The notes: generated from the letters alone by a model not told the origin. DNA of 8,194 bases from Acidimicrobiales bacterium (GCA_016936035.1 JAFGPU010000106.1:1-8194); one strand, 5' to 3'. Numbered from the stretch's first letter, positions 1 through 6,956 are shown. Program-made: numbers and translations.

Positions 1-1
1 C

Positions 2-1087
2 CGCAACCTGGCCCGCTACGGACCGCTGACGCCGCTGCTCGCCGACGACGACGTGTGGGAGGTGATGGTCAACGCGCCCACCGCCATCTTCGTGCGCCGT
101 CATCACGGCCCGTCGGGCTACCACGACGAGGTCTTCCACGACGACGAGCACGTCGTGCGCACCCTCACCAAGCTGCTCGACGACGCGTCGACGGCGCACC
201 GCAAGCTCGACCCCGCCGAGGGCCTGCAGGACGCGCAGCTCGACGACGGCGCCCGGGTCCACGTCGTGCACGGTGACATCGCCCGGGGCGGCCACGTGCT
301 GGTGAACATTCGCAAGTTCACGGGCATCCCGTTCCGGTCGCTGGGTGAGCTGGTCGAGCGGGACATGCTCACCGCCCAGGTCGCCGCCTTCCTCGCCGCG
401 TGCGTGCGGGCCCGTCTCTCGATCGTGTTCGCAGGGCCGCCGGGCTCGGGCAAGACCACGTTGCTCTCGTGCGCCACCGCGGAGCTCGACCCGAGCCTGC
501 GGGTGGTCGTCGCCGAGGAGGTGTTCGAGTCGGACGTTCCCGTGCCGAACGTGGCTCAGATGCAGACCCGGGCGGCGCGCAGCGACCGCCCCGCGGTCGA
601 CCTCCGCCGGCTCGTCGCGGGCTTCCTGCGCATGGCCCCGGACGTCGCCGTCGTCGGCGAGGTGCGCGACCGGGAGGCGCTGCCGCTGCTGCTCACGCTG
701 TCGTCGGGGGTGACCGGTTACACGACCATCCACGCCGGGTCGGCGCGGCAGGCCCTGACCCGGCTGCGGTTCATCTGCCAGCTGGCCGACACCTCGGGTG
801 GCTTGCCGCTCGGTGCGCTCAACTCGCTGGTCAGCGAGAGCATCGACGTCGTCGTGCACTGCGCCCGCACCACCGCAGGGCCGCGCGTCACCGAGGTGAT
901 CGCCGTCGAGGACCTGGCGGGCGGGGCCGACGCCACCCACTTCACCGCCACCGAGGTGTTCCGCCGGGGCGGCAACGACCAGCCGTTGCAGTGGACCGGC
1001 GACCTGCCCGCGCGGGCCGCGCGCCCGCTGGCCGACGCCGGGTACGACGTCCGCGCCCTGCTCCAGTCCCGTCGGGTCGACGCGTGA
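2..1087 (+). CDS. CpaF/TadA-type pilus assembly ATPase (5'-truncated by window edge)
   Basis: This is the secretion ATPase of the GspE/VirB11 superfamily that powers Tad/Flp pilus assembly from the cytoplasmic face of the membrane. The reading frame is open from base 2, and the first visible residues (YGPLTPLLADDDVWEVMVNAP) resemble the conserved region before the CpaF N-terminal fold. The GTG at 53 is therefore internal, and the true start lies upstream of the window. Visible motifs are an IRKF-like segment near 311, a Walker A motif GPPGSGKT at 434-457, an Asp/Walker B box DVAVVGEVRD at 641-670, and a His box TIHAGS at 725-742. About 361 codons are present. CpaF proteins are usually about 400-450 aa, so a modest N-terminal part is missing. 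The stop codon overlaps the GTG of the next gene (GTGA), indicating translational coupling with tadB. I am confident of the family. Tad pilus rather than another type II-like system is inferred from the TadB, TadC and TadE-like neighbours. Confidence 0.93.
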   Translation, partial: RNLARYGPLTPLLADDDVWEVMVNAPTAIFVRRHHGPSGYHDEVFHDDEHVVRTLTKLLDDASTAHRKLDPAEGLQDAQLDDGARVHVVHGDIARGGHVLVNIRKFTGIPFRSLGELVERDMLTAQVAAFLAACVRARLSIVFAGPPGSGKTTLLSCATAELDPSLRVVVAEEVFESDVPVPNVAQMQTRAARSDRPAVDLRRLVAGFLRMAPDVAVVGEVRDREALPLLLTLSSGVTGYTTIHAGSARQALTRLRFICQLADTSGGLPLGALNSLVSESIDVVVHCARTTAGPRVTEVIAVEDLAGGADATHFTATEVFRRGGNDQPLQWTGDLPARAARPLADAGYDVRALLQSRRVDA

Positions 1088-1968
1088 CCGGCCTGCTGCT
1101 CGCACTGTGCGCGTCGGCGGGCGCCTTCTACCTGTACACCGCGGTCGTGCTCGGCTGGCGAGGTGTGGGGCTCGGGCCGCCGCCGGCCCGGGCGGTGCGG
1201 CGCCGCCGCAGCCTGTCGGACTGGCTCGTGCAGGCGGGCCTGGTCGACGTCGACGTGCGCCAGTTCGTCGCAGTGAGCGCCGGCCTGGCGATCGCGGGCG
1301 CGGCCATCGGGCTCGCCGTCTTCGGTGGCCCGCTGTCCGCGCTCGTCCTGGCCCTGTGCCTCGCGACCACGCCCCTGGCGTCGTACCGGGTGCGGCGTGC
1401 CCAGCTGCGCGCCGACGCCCAACGGGCCTGGCCCCGCATCATCGAGGAGATCCGCATCCTCACGTCGTCGCTCGGGCGTTCGATCCCCCAGGCCCTGTTC
1501 GAGGCCGGGCGGCGGACGCCCGAGAGCCTGCGCCCGCCGTTCGTCGCGGCCCAGCGCGAGTGGCTGCTCTCGACCGACTTCGAGCGCACGATCCGGGTGC
1601 TCAAGGCCGGCCTCGCCGACCCGACCGCCGACGCGGCCTGCGAGACGCTGCTCGTCGCCCACGAGGTGGGCGGGTCCGACCTGGACCGGCGGCTCGAGGC
1701 GCTGATCGAGGACCGCGTCCTCGACGTGCAGGGCCGCAAGGACGCCCGGGCGAAGCAGGCAGGCGTGCGGTTCGCGCGACGGTTCGTCCTGCTCGTCCCG
1801 TTCGGCATGGCGCTCGTCGGCATGACCATCGGCAACGGGCGCGCCGCCTACGCCACGCCCGGCGGGCAGGTCATGGTCGCGATCGGCATCGGGGCCGTCG
1901 TCGCCTGCTGGGTGTGGGCGGGACGACTGCTGGTGCTGCCCGAAGAGGAAAGGGTGTTCTACGAGTGA
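1084..1968 (+). CDS. TadB-like type II secretion system F family membrane protein
   Basis: This 294-aa protein is a probable inner-membrane platform protein of the Tad pilus, one of a TadB/TadC pair. It has an N-terminal membrane segment (about residues 3-23), a hydrophobic pair around 61-98, a cytoplasmic T2SSF-type domain (about 113-230, with the helical stretch IIEEIRILTSSLGRSIPQAL), and C-terminal membrane segments around 233-250 and 262-284. The GTG at 1084 overlaps the ATPase stop as GTGA and is the natural start. The same frame is open far upstream inside the ATPase gene, but that extension is arginine- and glycine-rich shadow sequence without domain character. The gene is followed 10 bases later by tadC. 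A perfect Shine-Dalgarno sequence is not visible, in keeping with coupled translation. The TadB rather than TadC assignment rests mainly on gene order (ATPase, TadB, TadC). Confidence 0.85.
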   Translation: MTGLLLALCASAGAFYLYTAVVLGWRGVGLGPPPARAVRRRRSLSDWLVQAGLVDVDVRQFVAVSAGLAIAGAAIGLAVFGGPLSALVLALCLATTPLASYRVRRAQLRADAQRAWPRIIEEIRILTSSLGRSIPQALFEAGRRTPESLRPPFVAAQREWLLSTDFERTIRVLKAGLADPTADAACETLLVAHEVGGSDLDRRLEALIEDRVLDVQGRKDARAKQAGVRFARRFVLLVPFGMALVGMTIGNGRAAYATPGGQVMVAIGIGAVVACWVWAGRLLVLPEEERVFYE

Positions 1969-1978
1969 GGACGGCACC

Positions 1979-2890
1979 GTGAGCGCCCAGGTCGCCGCCG
2001 TCGTGGCGTTGTCGCTGTTCGCCGGGTCGACGTTGCTGCTCGGCGAGCTGCGCTGGTTCCGCCGGCGCCCGCTCGTCGACCGCCTCGCGCCCTACGTCGC
2101 CGGCGGCGCGGGCGCGCGCCGGCGGGGTGCGGTCATGTCGGCGGCGTCGTTCGCCCATGTCGTGGGCCCGCTCGCCCGGGCGGTCGGCGCGCACGTCGCC
2201 AGGGCCGTCGGCGTGACCGAGCCGTTGGCGGTGCGGCTCGAGCGCGTGCACTCGCCCCTCGACGTCACCGCGTTCCGCGTGCGGCAGCTGGCCTGGTCCG
2301 TGGCCGGCCTCGTGGTCGCGGCGCTGAGCGCGATCGCGCTCGGGCTGGCGGGCGTGCCGGCGCTGGTGCTGGTGCTCGCCGGTCCCGTGCTGGCCTTCCT
2401 CGTCGTCGAGCAGCAGCTCGCGTCGGCCTCGGCGCGCTGGCAGCGCCGCATCTTCCTCGAGCTGCCGGTCGTGTCCGAGCAGCTCGGCATGTTGCTCGGC
2501 GCCGGGTACTCGCTCGGCGCCGCGCTGGCCCGAGTCGCCGAGCGGGGCACGGGTGCGTGCGGGCGCGATCTCGTCCGCGTCACGGGCCGCATCCGCCAGG
2601 GCCTCACCGAGGTCGAGGCCCTGGGCGAATGGGCGGCGGTCGCCGACGTCGAGGCGTTGCGGCGGCTGGTCAGCGTGCTGTCGCTCAACCGCCAGGCCGG
2701 CGACCTCGGGCGCCTCATCGGCGACGAGGCCCGGTCGATCCGCCGCGACGTCCAACGCGAGCTCATCGAGACCATCGAGCGGCGCGGCCAGCAGGTGTGG
2801 ATCCCCGTGACGGTCGCCGCTCTCGTGCCCGGGGTGATCTTCCTGGCCGTGCCGTTCATCGAGGCGCTGCGCCTCTTCTCCAACACGTGA
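1979..2890 (+). CDS. TadC-like type II secretion system F family membrane protein
   Basis: This 303-aa protein is the second platform protein of the Tad pilus. It has a short N-terminal membrane segment (about residues 4-21), a hydrophobic hairpin at about 103-143, and a T2SSF-like cytoplasmic domain at about 158-265 (including ELPVVSEQLGMLLGAGYSLG and NRQAGDLGRLIGDEA). A C-terminal membrane segment lies at about 273-296. The NRQAG-DLG stretch matches the second half of the F domain as seen in TadC proteins. The start is GTG 1979, preceded by GAGG at 1967-1970 with an 8-nt gap; GAGG itself overlaps the tadB stop. The stop (2888-2890) is 23 nt before the ATG of the small pilin-like gene. It is part of the same tight operon. 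The family is clear; the exact substrate of the machine is not visible from this gene. Confidence 0.86.
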   Translation: MSAQVAAVVALSLFAGSTLLLGELRWFRRRPLVDRLAPYVAGGAGARRRGAVMSAASFAHVVGPLARAVGAHVARAVGVTEPLAVRLERVHSPLDVTAFRVRQLAWSVAGLVVAALSAIALGLAGVPALVLVLAGPVLAFLVVEQQLASASARWQRRIFLELPVVSEQLGMLLGAGYSLGAALARVAERGTGACGRDLVRVTGRIRQGLTEVEALGEWAAVADVEALRRLVSVLSLNRQAGDLGRLIGDEARSIRRDVQRELIETIERRGQQVWIPVTVAALVPGVIFLAVPFIEALRLFSNT

Positions 2891-2901
2891 CGACGACCAC
2901 G

Positions 2902-2907
2902 AAAGGG
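2902..2907 (+). promoter_or_regulatory. Ribosome binding site deciding the start of the small pilin-like gene
   Basis: AAAGGG lies 6 nt upstream of ATG 2914. A GTG at 2887 overlaps the tadC stop in the same frame and could be read as a start, but it lacks an equally good upstream site. It would also add a threonine-rich stretch unlike a pilin leader. ATG 2914 is preferred. Confidence 0.6.
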
Positions 2908-2913
2908 TCCCTC

Positions 2914-3168
2914 ATGGCCGCATCGTTGGCAGATCCATCGCTCCGGCTCTACGCCCTCACCAGCTCGGCGTGGGTCGCCGCCCGCCATCGCGTGGGCCGG
3001 CGCCGCGCCGCCTGGCGGGACGACGACCGGGGCGAGGGCGTGATCTCAGCCGCCATCGTGGTGCTCATCATGGCGGCCATCGGCGCGCTGATGTGGACCG
3101 CCTTCCGCGGCATGTGGGAGGACATCGAGTCCGATACCAACGAGCGCATCAGCGAGGTGGGCAACTGA
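2914..3168 (+). CDS. Small pilin-like single-pass membrane protein (candidate Flp-type pilin)
   Basis: This 84-aa protein has a long basic N-terminal part (residues 1-36, ending in an Arg-rich stretch). A charged DDDRGEG turn follows (37-42), then a hydrophobic helix (about 43-64, VISAAIVVLIMAAIGALMW) and a short acidic C-terminal tail. Its position right after tadC, its size and the single hydrophobic helix after a Gly match a class III prepilin/Flp-like pilin or pseudopilin, which would be processed by a TadV-type peptidase. If cleavage follows Gly40, position +5 is Ser45 rather than the Glu typical of Flp pilins, so processing is uncertain. It could instead be the major pilin subunit or an accessory membrane protein. 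The start is ATG 2914, chosen on its ribosome binding site. The TadE-like gene begins at its stop codon. The membrane topology is secure; the pilin role is inference from context. Confidence 0.7.
   Translation: MAASLADPSLRLYALTSSAWVAARHRVGRRRAAWRDDDRGEGVISAAIVVLIMAAIGALMWTAFRGMWEDIESDTNERISEVGN
3154..3161 (+). promoter_or_regulatory. Shine-Dalgarno sequence supporting a CTG start
   Basis: GAGGTGGG lies inside the end of the pilin-like gene. Its GAGG core ends 7 nt before CTG 3165. No ATG, GTG or TTG follows in that frame before the hydrophobic segment, so this site points to CTG 3165 as the start of the TadE-like gene. Confidence 0.45.
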
Positions 3169-3593
3169 GCTCGTCGCGCCGGGCCCGGGGCGACGACCGT
3201 GGTGCCGGCGCGTTCTCGACCTCGATCGGCTTCCTGGTCTTCCTGCTGTTCCTGTTTCTGGCCATGCAGGTCATGGTCGGGCTCTACGCCACCTCGACGC
3301 TGCGGGCCACCGTGTACGACGCGGCATCGCGCGCGGCGAGCGGGCCGGCCACGCCGGCCGACCTCGAGCGCCTGGCCGCGGAGGCCGAGGATGCACTGGG
3401 CGCGATGGGGCGGCGCCCGTCGACGGTCATCGAGCTCGAGGTCGTCGACGAGGACGGCGACGGTGCGGGCGACGTCGTGGTTGGTCGGGCGCGGGCGGTC
3501 CCGCCGCGCGTCGTACCACCGTCGATCGGCGGGATGATCGGCTTCGAGGAGATCACCGCCGGCGCCCGGGTGCGGATCGAGCGCCTCCGATGA
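3165..3593 (+). CDS. TadE-like pseudopilin / pilus assembly protein, probable CTG start
   Basis: This 142-aa protein has a short basic leader, a DDRGAGAFS motif at residues 10-18, a strongly hydrophobic helix at about 20-43, and an alanine-rich region (TLRATVYDAASRAAS) typical of TadE-like minor pilins. A soluble C-terminal domain follows, with an acidic DEDGDGAGD loop. TadE proteins are pseudopilins needed for Tad pilus biogenesis. The start is the difficulty. CTG 3165 overlaps the previous stop (CTGA) and has GAGGTGGG just upstream. The nearest upstream alternative, a GTG near 3114, lacks a ribosome binding site and would add residues encoded by the pilin-like gene in another frame. The next in-frame ATG (near 3264) falls inside the membrane helix. 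The family is likely from its architecture; the start is uncertain. The stop overlaps an ATG (ATGA) of a 32-codon ORF. Confidence 0.72.
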   Translation: MSSSRRARGDDRGAGAFSTSIGFLVFLLFLFLAMQVMVGLYATSTLRATVYDAASRAASGPATPADLERLAAEAEDALGAMGRRPSTVIELEVVDEDGDGAGDVVVGRARAVPPRVVPPSIGGMIGFEEITAGARVRIERLR

Positions 3594-3688
3594 GCTTCGA
3601 CGGACGGGGCCACGAACGGGCGCCGCGGCCGGGCACCACGCTGCGCGGTCGTCCGGGGCTCGCGTTTTCGCGATGTCACCCCGTCTGA
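3590..3688 (+). other. 32-codon ORF overlapping the TadE-like stop; possible remnant of a further pilus gene
   Basis: ATG 3590 overlaps the preceding stop codon as ATGA, the same coupling seen elsewhere in this locus. The frame runs only 32 codons to TGA 3686-3688. The peptide begins MSFDGRGHERAPRPG, is rich in Arg and Gly, and has no membrane segment. Tad operons in actinobacteria often carry a second TadE-like or a TadG-like gene at this place, so this could be the 5' stub of a lost gene. It could equally be a chance short frame. GC content drops from about 3660 onward, where the ectA upstream region begins. I do not claim it is translated. Confidence 0.25.
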
Positions 3689-3716
3689 CCAGCGGGCTTG
3701 TGATCGGGGGGTCAGA
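3684..3716. repeat. Perfect 7-bp inverted repeat upstream of ectA (candidate operator)
   Basis: TCTGACC (3684-3690) and GGTCAGA (3710-3716) are exact reverse complements separated by 19 nt. The spacer contains the candidate -35 hexamer (3698-3703), and the right arm sits between the -35 and -10 elements. This placement fits an operator for a dimeric regulator of ectoine synthesis. It could also form a stem-loop that ends transcription from the pilus operon; no T-tract follows. Confidence 0.45.
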
Positions 3717-3726
3717 GTTCTATAGG
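3698..3726 (+). promoter_or_regulatory. Candidate sigma-70-type promoter for the ectABCD operon
   Basis: TTGTGA (3698-3703) and TATAGG (3721-3726) are separated by 17 nt and resemble -35 and -10 hexamers. They lie in one of the few relatively A/T-richer stretches of the window and directly precede ectA. Transcription from here would begin near 3732-3734, only about 5 nt before the GTG start of ectA. This is a sequence-only prediction. Confidence 0.45.
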
Positions 3727-3737
3727 TTCGGAACGTC

Positions 3738-4361
3738 GTGCAGCACCGAGCCCAACCACCCGGCGCGAACACGGCCGGGCGGGACGTCCGGTTCCGACCA
3801 CCGACCCCCAGCGACGGACAGGCGCTGTGGCGGTTGGCCCAGGACGTGGGTCTCGATCTGAACTCGCCCTACGCGTACGTGCTGTGGGGCGACCGGTTCT
3901 CCGCCACCAGTGTCGTCGCCCACCGGCCGCGTGCCGACGGCGGCGACGGGACGGAGGCCGGCGGGGGAGACGACGAGATCCTCGGCTACGTCACGGGCTT
4001 CCACCCGCCCGGGTGCCCGGACGTCGTGTTCGTGTGGCAGATCGGCGTCTCGGCCCGCGCGCAGGGGAGGGGGCTGGCGGCTCGCATGCTCGACGAGCTG
4101 CTCGCCCGCACCGGTGCACGCTGGCTCGAGGCGACGGTGACGCCGTCGAACGCGGCATCCGCCGCGCTCTTCTCGGGAACGGCACGGCGGCACGGCACGG
4201 ACCTCGACCGCAGCGTCGCCTACCCGGAGGACCTGTTCCCCGGCGGGCACGAGGCCGAGATCCTGTTCCGCATCGGGCCGCTGGGCCCCGGTTCGCCGGG
4301 GGCCCGGGCTGCTGTGGACGGGACACAAGGCGCACAACCGCAACCCAAGGATGTGATCTGA
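3738..4361 (+). CDS. ectA: L-2,4-diaminobutyric acid N-gamma-acetyltransferase
   Basis: EctA acetylates the gamma-amino group of L-2,4-diaminobutyrate with acetyl-CoA, the second step of ectoine synthesis, in the cytoplasm. The 207-aa product is a GNAT-fold protein. Recognisable EctA segments are RFRPPTPSDGQALWRL (18-33), LDLNSPYAYVLW (39-50), VFVWQIGVSARAQGRGLAARML (97-118, containing the acetyl-CoA pyrophosphate-binding AQGRGLA), and LEATVTPSNAASAALF (130-145). GHEAEILFRIGP closes the domain at 170-181. GTG 3738 is the only plausible start: an in-frame TAG lies at 3723 and no other start codon precedes the domain. Compared with typical EctA (about 160-180 aa), it has a Gly/Asp-rich insertion at about 63-80 and a 26-residue tail. 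The Shine-Dalgarno sequence is weak, consistent with a nearly leaderless transcript. ectB starts 2 nt after the stop. Confidence 0.95.
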   Translation: MQHRAQPPGANTAGRDVRFRPPTPSDGQALWRLAQDVGLDLNSPYAYVLWGDRFSATSVVAHRPRADGGDGTEAGGGDDEILGYVTGFHPPGCPDVVFVWQIGVSARAQGRGLAARMLDELLARTGARWLEATVTPSNAASAALFSGTARRHGTDLDRSVAYPEDLFPGGHEAEILFRIGPLGPGSPGARAAVDGTQGAQPQPKDVI

Positions 4362-4363
4362 TC

Positions 4364-5662
4364 ATGCAGACCTTCGACCTCCATGAATCGGAGGTGCGGG
4401 GATACTGCCGGTCATGGCCGGCGGTCTTCCAGACCGCCCACGGCTGGACGCTCACCGACGAGCACGGCCGCGAGTACCTCGACTTCTTCGCCGGCGCCGG
4501 CGCCCTCAACTACGGGCACAACCATCCGGCACTCATCGACGCGCTGGTCGACCACGTCCGTGGCGGCCACGTGCTGCACGGCCTCGACATGGCCACCACC
4601 ACCAAGCGCACGTTCATCGAGCGCTTCCACGAGGTGGTGCTCGCGCCCCGGGGCCTCGACTACAAGCTGCAGTTCCCCGGCCCGACCGGCACCAACGCCG
4701 TCGAGGCCGCGCTGAAGCTCGCCCGCAAGGTGACCGGGCGCGAGCAGGTGGTGGGCTTCACCAACGCCTTCCACGGCATGACGCTGGGCTCGCTGGCGGT
4801 CACCGGCAACTCCATGAAGCGCAAGGGCGCAGGCGTGCCGCTCACCTTCGCCGACTCGCTGCCCTTCGACGGGTTCCTCGGCGACGACGTCGACACCGTC
4901 GACTACGTCGCCGCCCTGCTCGCCGACGGCACCGGCCTCGACACCCCGGCGGCCGTGATCGTCGAGACCGTGCAGGCCGAGGGCGGCATCAACGCCGCCG
5001 AGGCCGACTGGCTGCGGCGGCTCGACAAGCTGTGCAAGGAGCACGGCATCCTGCTCGTCATCGACGACATCCAGGTGGGCTGCGGCCGCACCGGGCCGTT
5101 CTTCTCGTGGGAGGAGGCCGGCATCGACCCCGACATCGTCTGCCTGTCGAAGTCGCTGTCGGGGTCGGGGCTGCCACTGGCGCTCACCCTGCTCAAGCCC
5201 GAGCACGACGTGTGGGAGCCCGGCGAGCACAACGGCACCTTCCGCGGCAACAACCCGGCCTTCGCCACCGCCACCGCGGCGCTCGACCTGTTCTGGCAGG
5301 ACGACACCCTGCGCCGCGAGGTCGACCGCAAGGCGGCGCTCGTGACCGAGGGCCTCGAGTCGCTGGCGCAGCGCCACGACGGCATCTACGAGGAGCTCCG
5401 CGGCCGCGGCCTGATCCAGGGCGTGCGCACGACCGTGCCGGAGGCGGCCGACGCGGTCGCCGCCGCCGCGTTCGAGCGCGGGCTGCTCGTCGAGACCGCC
5501 GGCCCCGCCGACGAGGTGGTCAAGCTGCTGCCCCCGCTCATCGTCGACGACGCCGCCATCGCCCAGGCGTTCGAGGTGCTCGACGAGGCCACCGAGGCCG
5601 TCGTCGAGCGGCTGGGCGAGGACCTGCTCACCAGCGAGGCCGACGCGGAGGTGGGATCGTGA
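4364..5662 (+). CDS. ectB: L-2,4-diaminobutyrate:2-oxoglutarate transaminase
   Basis: EctB is a class III, PLP-dependent aminotransferase. It makes L-2,4-diaminobutyrate from L-aspartate-beta-semialdehyde and glutamate, the committed step of ectoine synthesis. The product is 432 aa, close to the usual 420-430. Diagnostic segments are [15 protein letters not shown] near the N-terminus, [16 protein letters not shown] (phosphate-binding region), [31 protein letters not shown] with Asp234 expected to contact the PLP pyridine nitrogen, and [11 protein letters not shown] with Lys263 as the expected Schiff-base lysine. [13 protein letters not shown] follows. The ATG at 4364 follows AAGGA (4347-4351) by 12 nt and sits 2 nt after the ectA stop. 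The stop overlaps the ectC start as GTGA. Ser268 in the SGSGLP stretch stands where I recall an aromatic residue in many EctB proteins; I would not expect loss of activity. Confidence 0.97.
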   Translation: MQTFDLHESEVRGYCRSWPAVFQTAHGWTLTDEHGREYLDFFAGAGALNYGHNHPALIDALVDHVRGGHVLHGLDMATTTKRTFIERFHEVVLAPRGLDYKLQFPGPTGTNAVEAALKLARKVTGREQVVGFTNAFHGMTLGSLAVTGNSMKRKGAGVPLTFADSLPFDGFLGDDVDTVDYVAALLADGTGLDTPAAVIVETVQAEGGINAAEADWLRRLDKLCKEHGILLVIDDIQVGCGRTGPFFSWEEAGIDPDIVCLSKSLSGSGLPLALTLLKPEHDVWEPGEHNGTFRGNNPAFATATAALDLFWQDDTLRREVDRKAALVTEGLESLAQRHDGIYEELRGRGLIQGVRTTVPEAADAVAAAAFERGLLVETAGPADEVVKLLPPLIVDDAAIAQAFEVLDEATEAVVERLGEDLLTSEADAEVGS

Positions 5663-6066
5663 TCGTCCGCACGCTCGACGACACCATGAACGGCGACGCC
5701 CACGTGTTCGCCCCGACCTGGAACTCGCGCCGTCTGCTGCTGGCGGGCGACCGCATGGGGTTCTCCCTGCACGACACCATCATCGATGCCGGCACCGAGA
5801 CCCGCATGTGGTACCGCAACCACCTCGAGGCCGTGTACTGCATCGAGGGCGAGGGCACGCTCGAGGACGTCGAGACCGGCGACGTCCACCAGATCCGGGC
5901 GGGCACCGTGTACGCGCTCGACAAGCACGACCGGCACGTGCTGCGCGCCACCACCCAGATGCGGATGGTGTGCGTGTTCAACCCGCCGTGCACGGGTCGC
6001 GAGACCCACGACGAGAACGGCACCTACCCGCTGCTCACCATGGCGGACGAGGAGCAGCCGGCATGA
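5659..6066 (+). CDS. ectC: L-ectoine synthase
   Basis: EctC is a cupin-fold, iron-dependent enzyme that cyclises N-gamma-acetyl-L-2,4-diaminobutyrate to ectoine with loss of water. The product is 135 aa, normal for the family. It begins MIVRTLDD, the usual EctC start, using GTG 5659, which overlaps the ectB stop (GTGA) and has a strong GGAGGTG at 5647-5653. The conserved block [18 protein letters not shown] lies at 49-66. The metal-binding residues described for Paenibacillus lautus EctC (Glu57, Tyr85, His93) fall at identical numbers here: E57 in NHLEAVY, Y85 in GTVYALD, and H93 in KHDRHVL. The enzyme therefore looks catalytically intact. The stop overlaps the ectD ATG (ATGA), so all four synthesis genes are translationally linked. 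Confidence 0.97.
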   Translation: MIVRTLDDTMNGDAHVFAPTWNSRRLLLAGDRMGFSLHDTIIDAGTETRMWYRNHLEAVYCIEGEGTLEDVETGDVHQIRAGTVYALDKHDRHVLRATTQMRMVCVFNPPCTGRETHDENGTYPLLTMADEEQPA

Positions 6067-6956
6067 GTGCGGCCACCGACGAGCGCATCGACGCCTATCC
6101 GTCGCGGCTCGGCGGGCCGGCCACCATCACCGAGCGCCATGACCCGGTGGTGCACGGCTCCGGGGACGGACCGCTGGACGCCGACGTCGTGCAGTCCTAC
6201 GCCGACGACGGGTTCATCGTGCTCGAGGGCCTGCTCGCACCGAGCGAGGCCGCGGAGCTGAACGCGGAGATCGACCGCCTGGCGGCCGACCCCGCCGTAC
6301 GCGGCCGTCCCGAGGCCATCGTCGAGCCGGACAGCGACACGCTGCGGTCGTTGTTCGCGGTGCACGACCTGGAGGGGCCGTTGGGCGCCATCGCCCGCGA
6401 TCCCCGGTTGGTGGGCGTCGCGCGCCAGCTGCTGGGCAGCGACGTGTACGTGCACCAGAGCCGCGTCAACCTCAAGCCGGCGTTCCGGGGCAAGGACTTC
6501 TACTGGCACTCCGACTTCGAGACCTGGCACACCGAGGACGGCATGCCGTCGATGCGGGCGGTGAGCTGCTCGGTCCTGCTGACCGACAACACCTCGTGGA
6601 ACGGTCCGCTGCTCACCATCGCCGGGTCGCACCGCTGGTACGTGTCGTGCGAGGGCGAGACGCCGGCCAACCACCACGAGCAGTCGCTGCGGCGCCAGGA
6701 GGTCGGCACGCCCGACGACGCCAGCCTGGCCGAGCTGTACCGGCGGGGCCGCATCGCGCAGTGCCTCGGTCCGGCGGGCACGGTCGTGTTCTTCGAGTGC
6801 AACATCATGCACGGCTCGAACAGCAACATCACGCCCCTGCCGCGCCGCAACGTGTTCCAGGTCTACAACAGCGTCGAGAACGCCCTGGAGCAGCCCTTCG
6901 CGGCGCCGGCCCCGCGGCCCCACTACATCGCGAACCGGCGGTTCGACCCGATCTGA
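6063..6956 (+). CDS. ectD: Ectoine 5-hydroxylase (2-oxoglutarate/Fe(II)-dependent dioxygenase)
   Basis: EctD converts ectoine to 5-hydroxyectoine using O2, Fe(II) and 2-oxoglutarate in the cytoplasm. The 297-aa product matches the usual length (about 295-300). The EctD signature [17 protein letters not shown] is present, followed by SMRAVS. Iron ligands are expected at His149 and Asp151 (HxD) and His250 (MHGSNSN). Arg261, 11 residues after the distal His, matches the spacing of the 2-oxoglutarate-binding Arg259 in characterised EctD (Virgibacillus salexigens numbering). The stretch VYNSVEN is also typical. ATG 6063 overlaps the ectC stop (ATGA), with AGGAG at 6050-6054 eight nt upstream. Residues 1-35 form a variable N-terminal extension. 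The gene ends in a strong inverted repeat, suggesting that transcription of the synthesis operon stops here. Confidence 0.97.
   Translation: MSAATDERIDAYPSRLGGPATITERHDPVVHGSGDGPLDADVVQSYADDGFIVLEGLLAPSEAAELNAEIDRLAADPAVRGRPEAIVEPDSDTLRSLFAVHDLEGPLGAIARDPRLVGVARQLLGSDVYVHQSRVNLKPAFRGKDFYWHSDFETWHTEDGMPSMRAVSCSVLLTDNTSWNGPLLTIAGSHRWYVSCEGETPANHHEQSLRRQEVGTPDDASLAELYRRGRIAQCLGPAGTVVFFECNIMHGSNSNITPLPRRNVFQVYNSVENALEQPFAAPAPRPHYIANRRFDPI

Noticed and set aside
400..1083. Upstream extension of the tadB frame inside the ATPase gene
   Set aside because: The extra roughly 228 codons are Arg/Gly/Ala-rich out-of-frame sequence. The GTG at 1084 overlapping the ATPase stop is the natural start.
2887..2913. 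GTG 2887 as the start of the small pilin-like gene
   Set aside because: ATG 2914 has a well-placed AAAGGG. The nine extra codons encode a Thr-rich stretch without support.
718..2988. Long minus-strand open frames opposite tadA, tadB and tadC
   Set aside because: Composition is typical of reverse-frame shadows in GC-rich coding DNA, and there are no domain motifs. The + strand genes show clear secretion-family features.
3594..3737. Possible tRNA, small RNA gene or attachment site at the pilus/ectoine junction
   Set aside because: I found no cloverleaf arms, no CCA-adjacent acceptor pairing and no flanking direct repeats that would support an attachment site.
3673..3861. 62-codon + strand ORF spanning the ectA promoter and the start of ectA
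   Set aside because: It overlaps ectA in another frame, has no ribosome binding site and no recognisable content.
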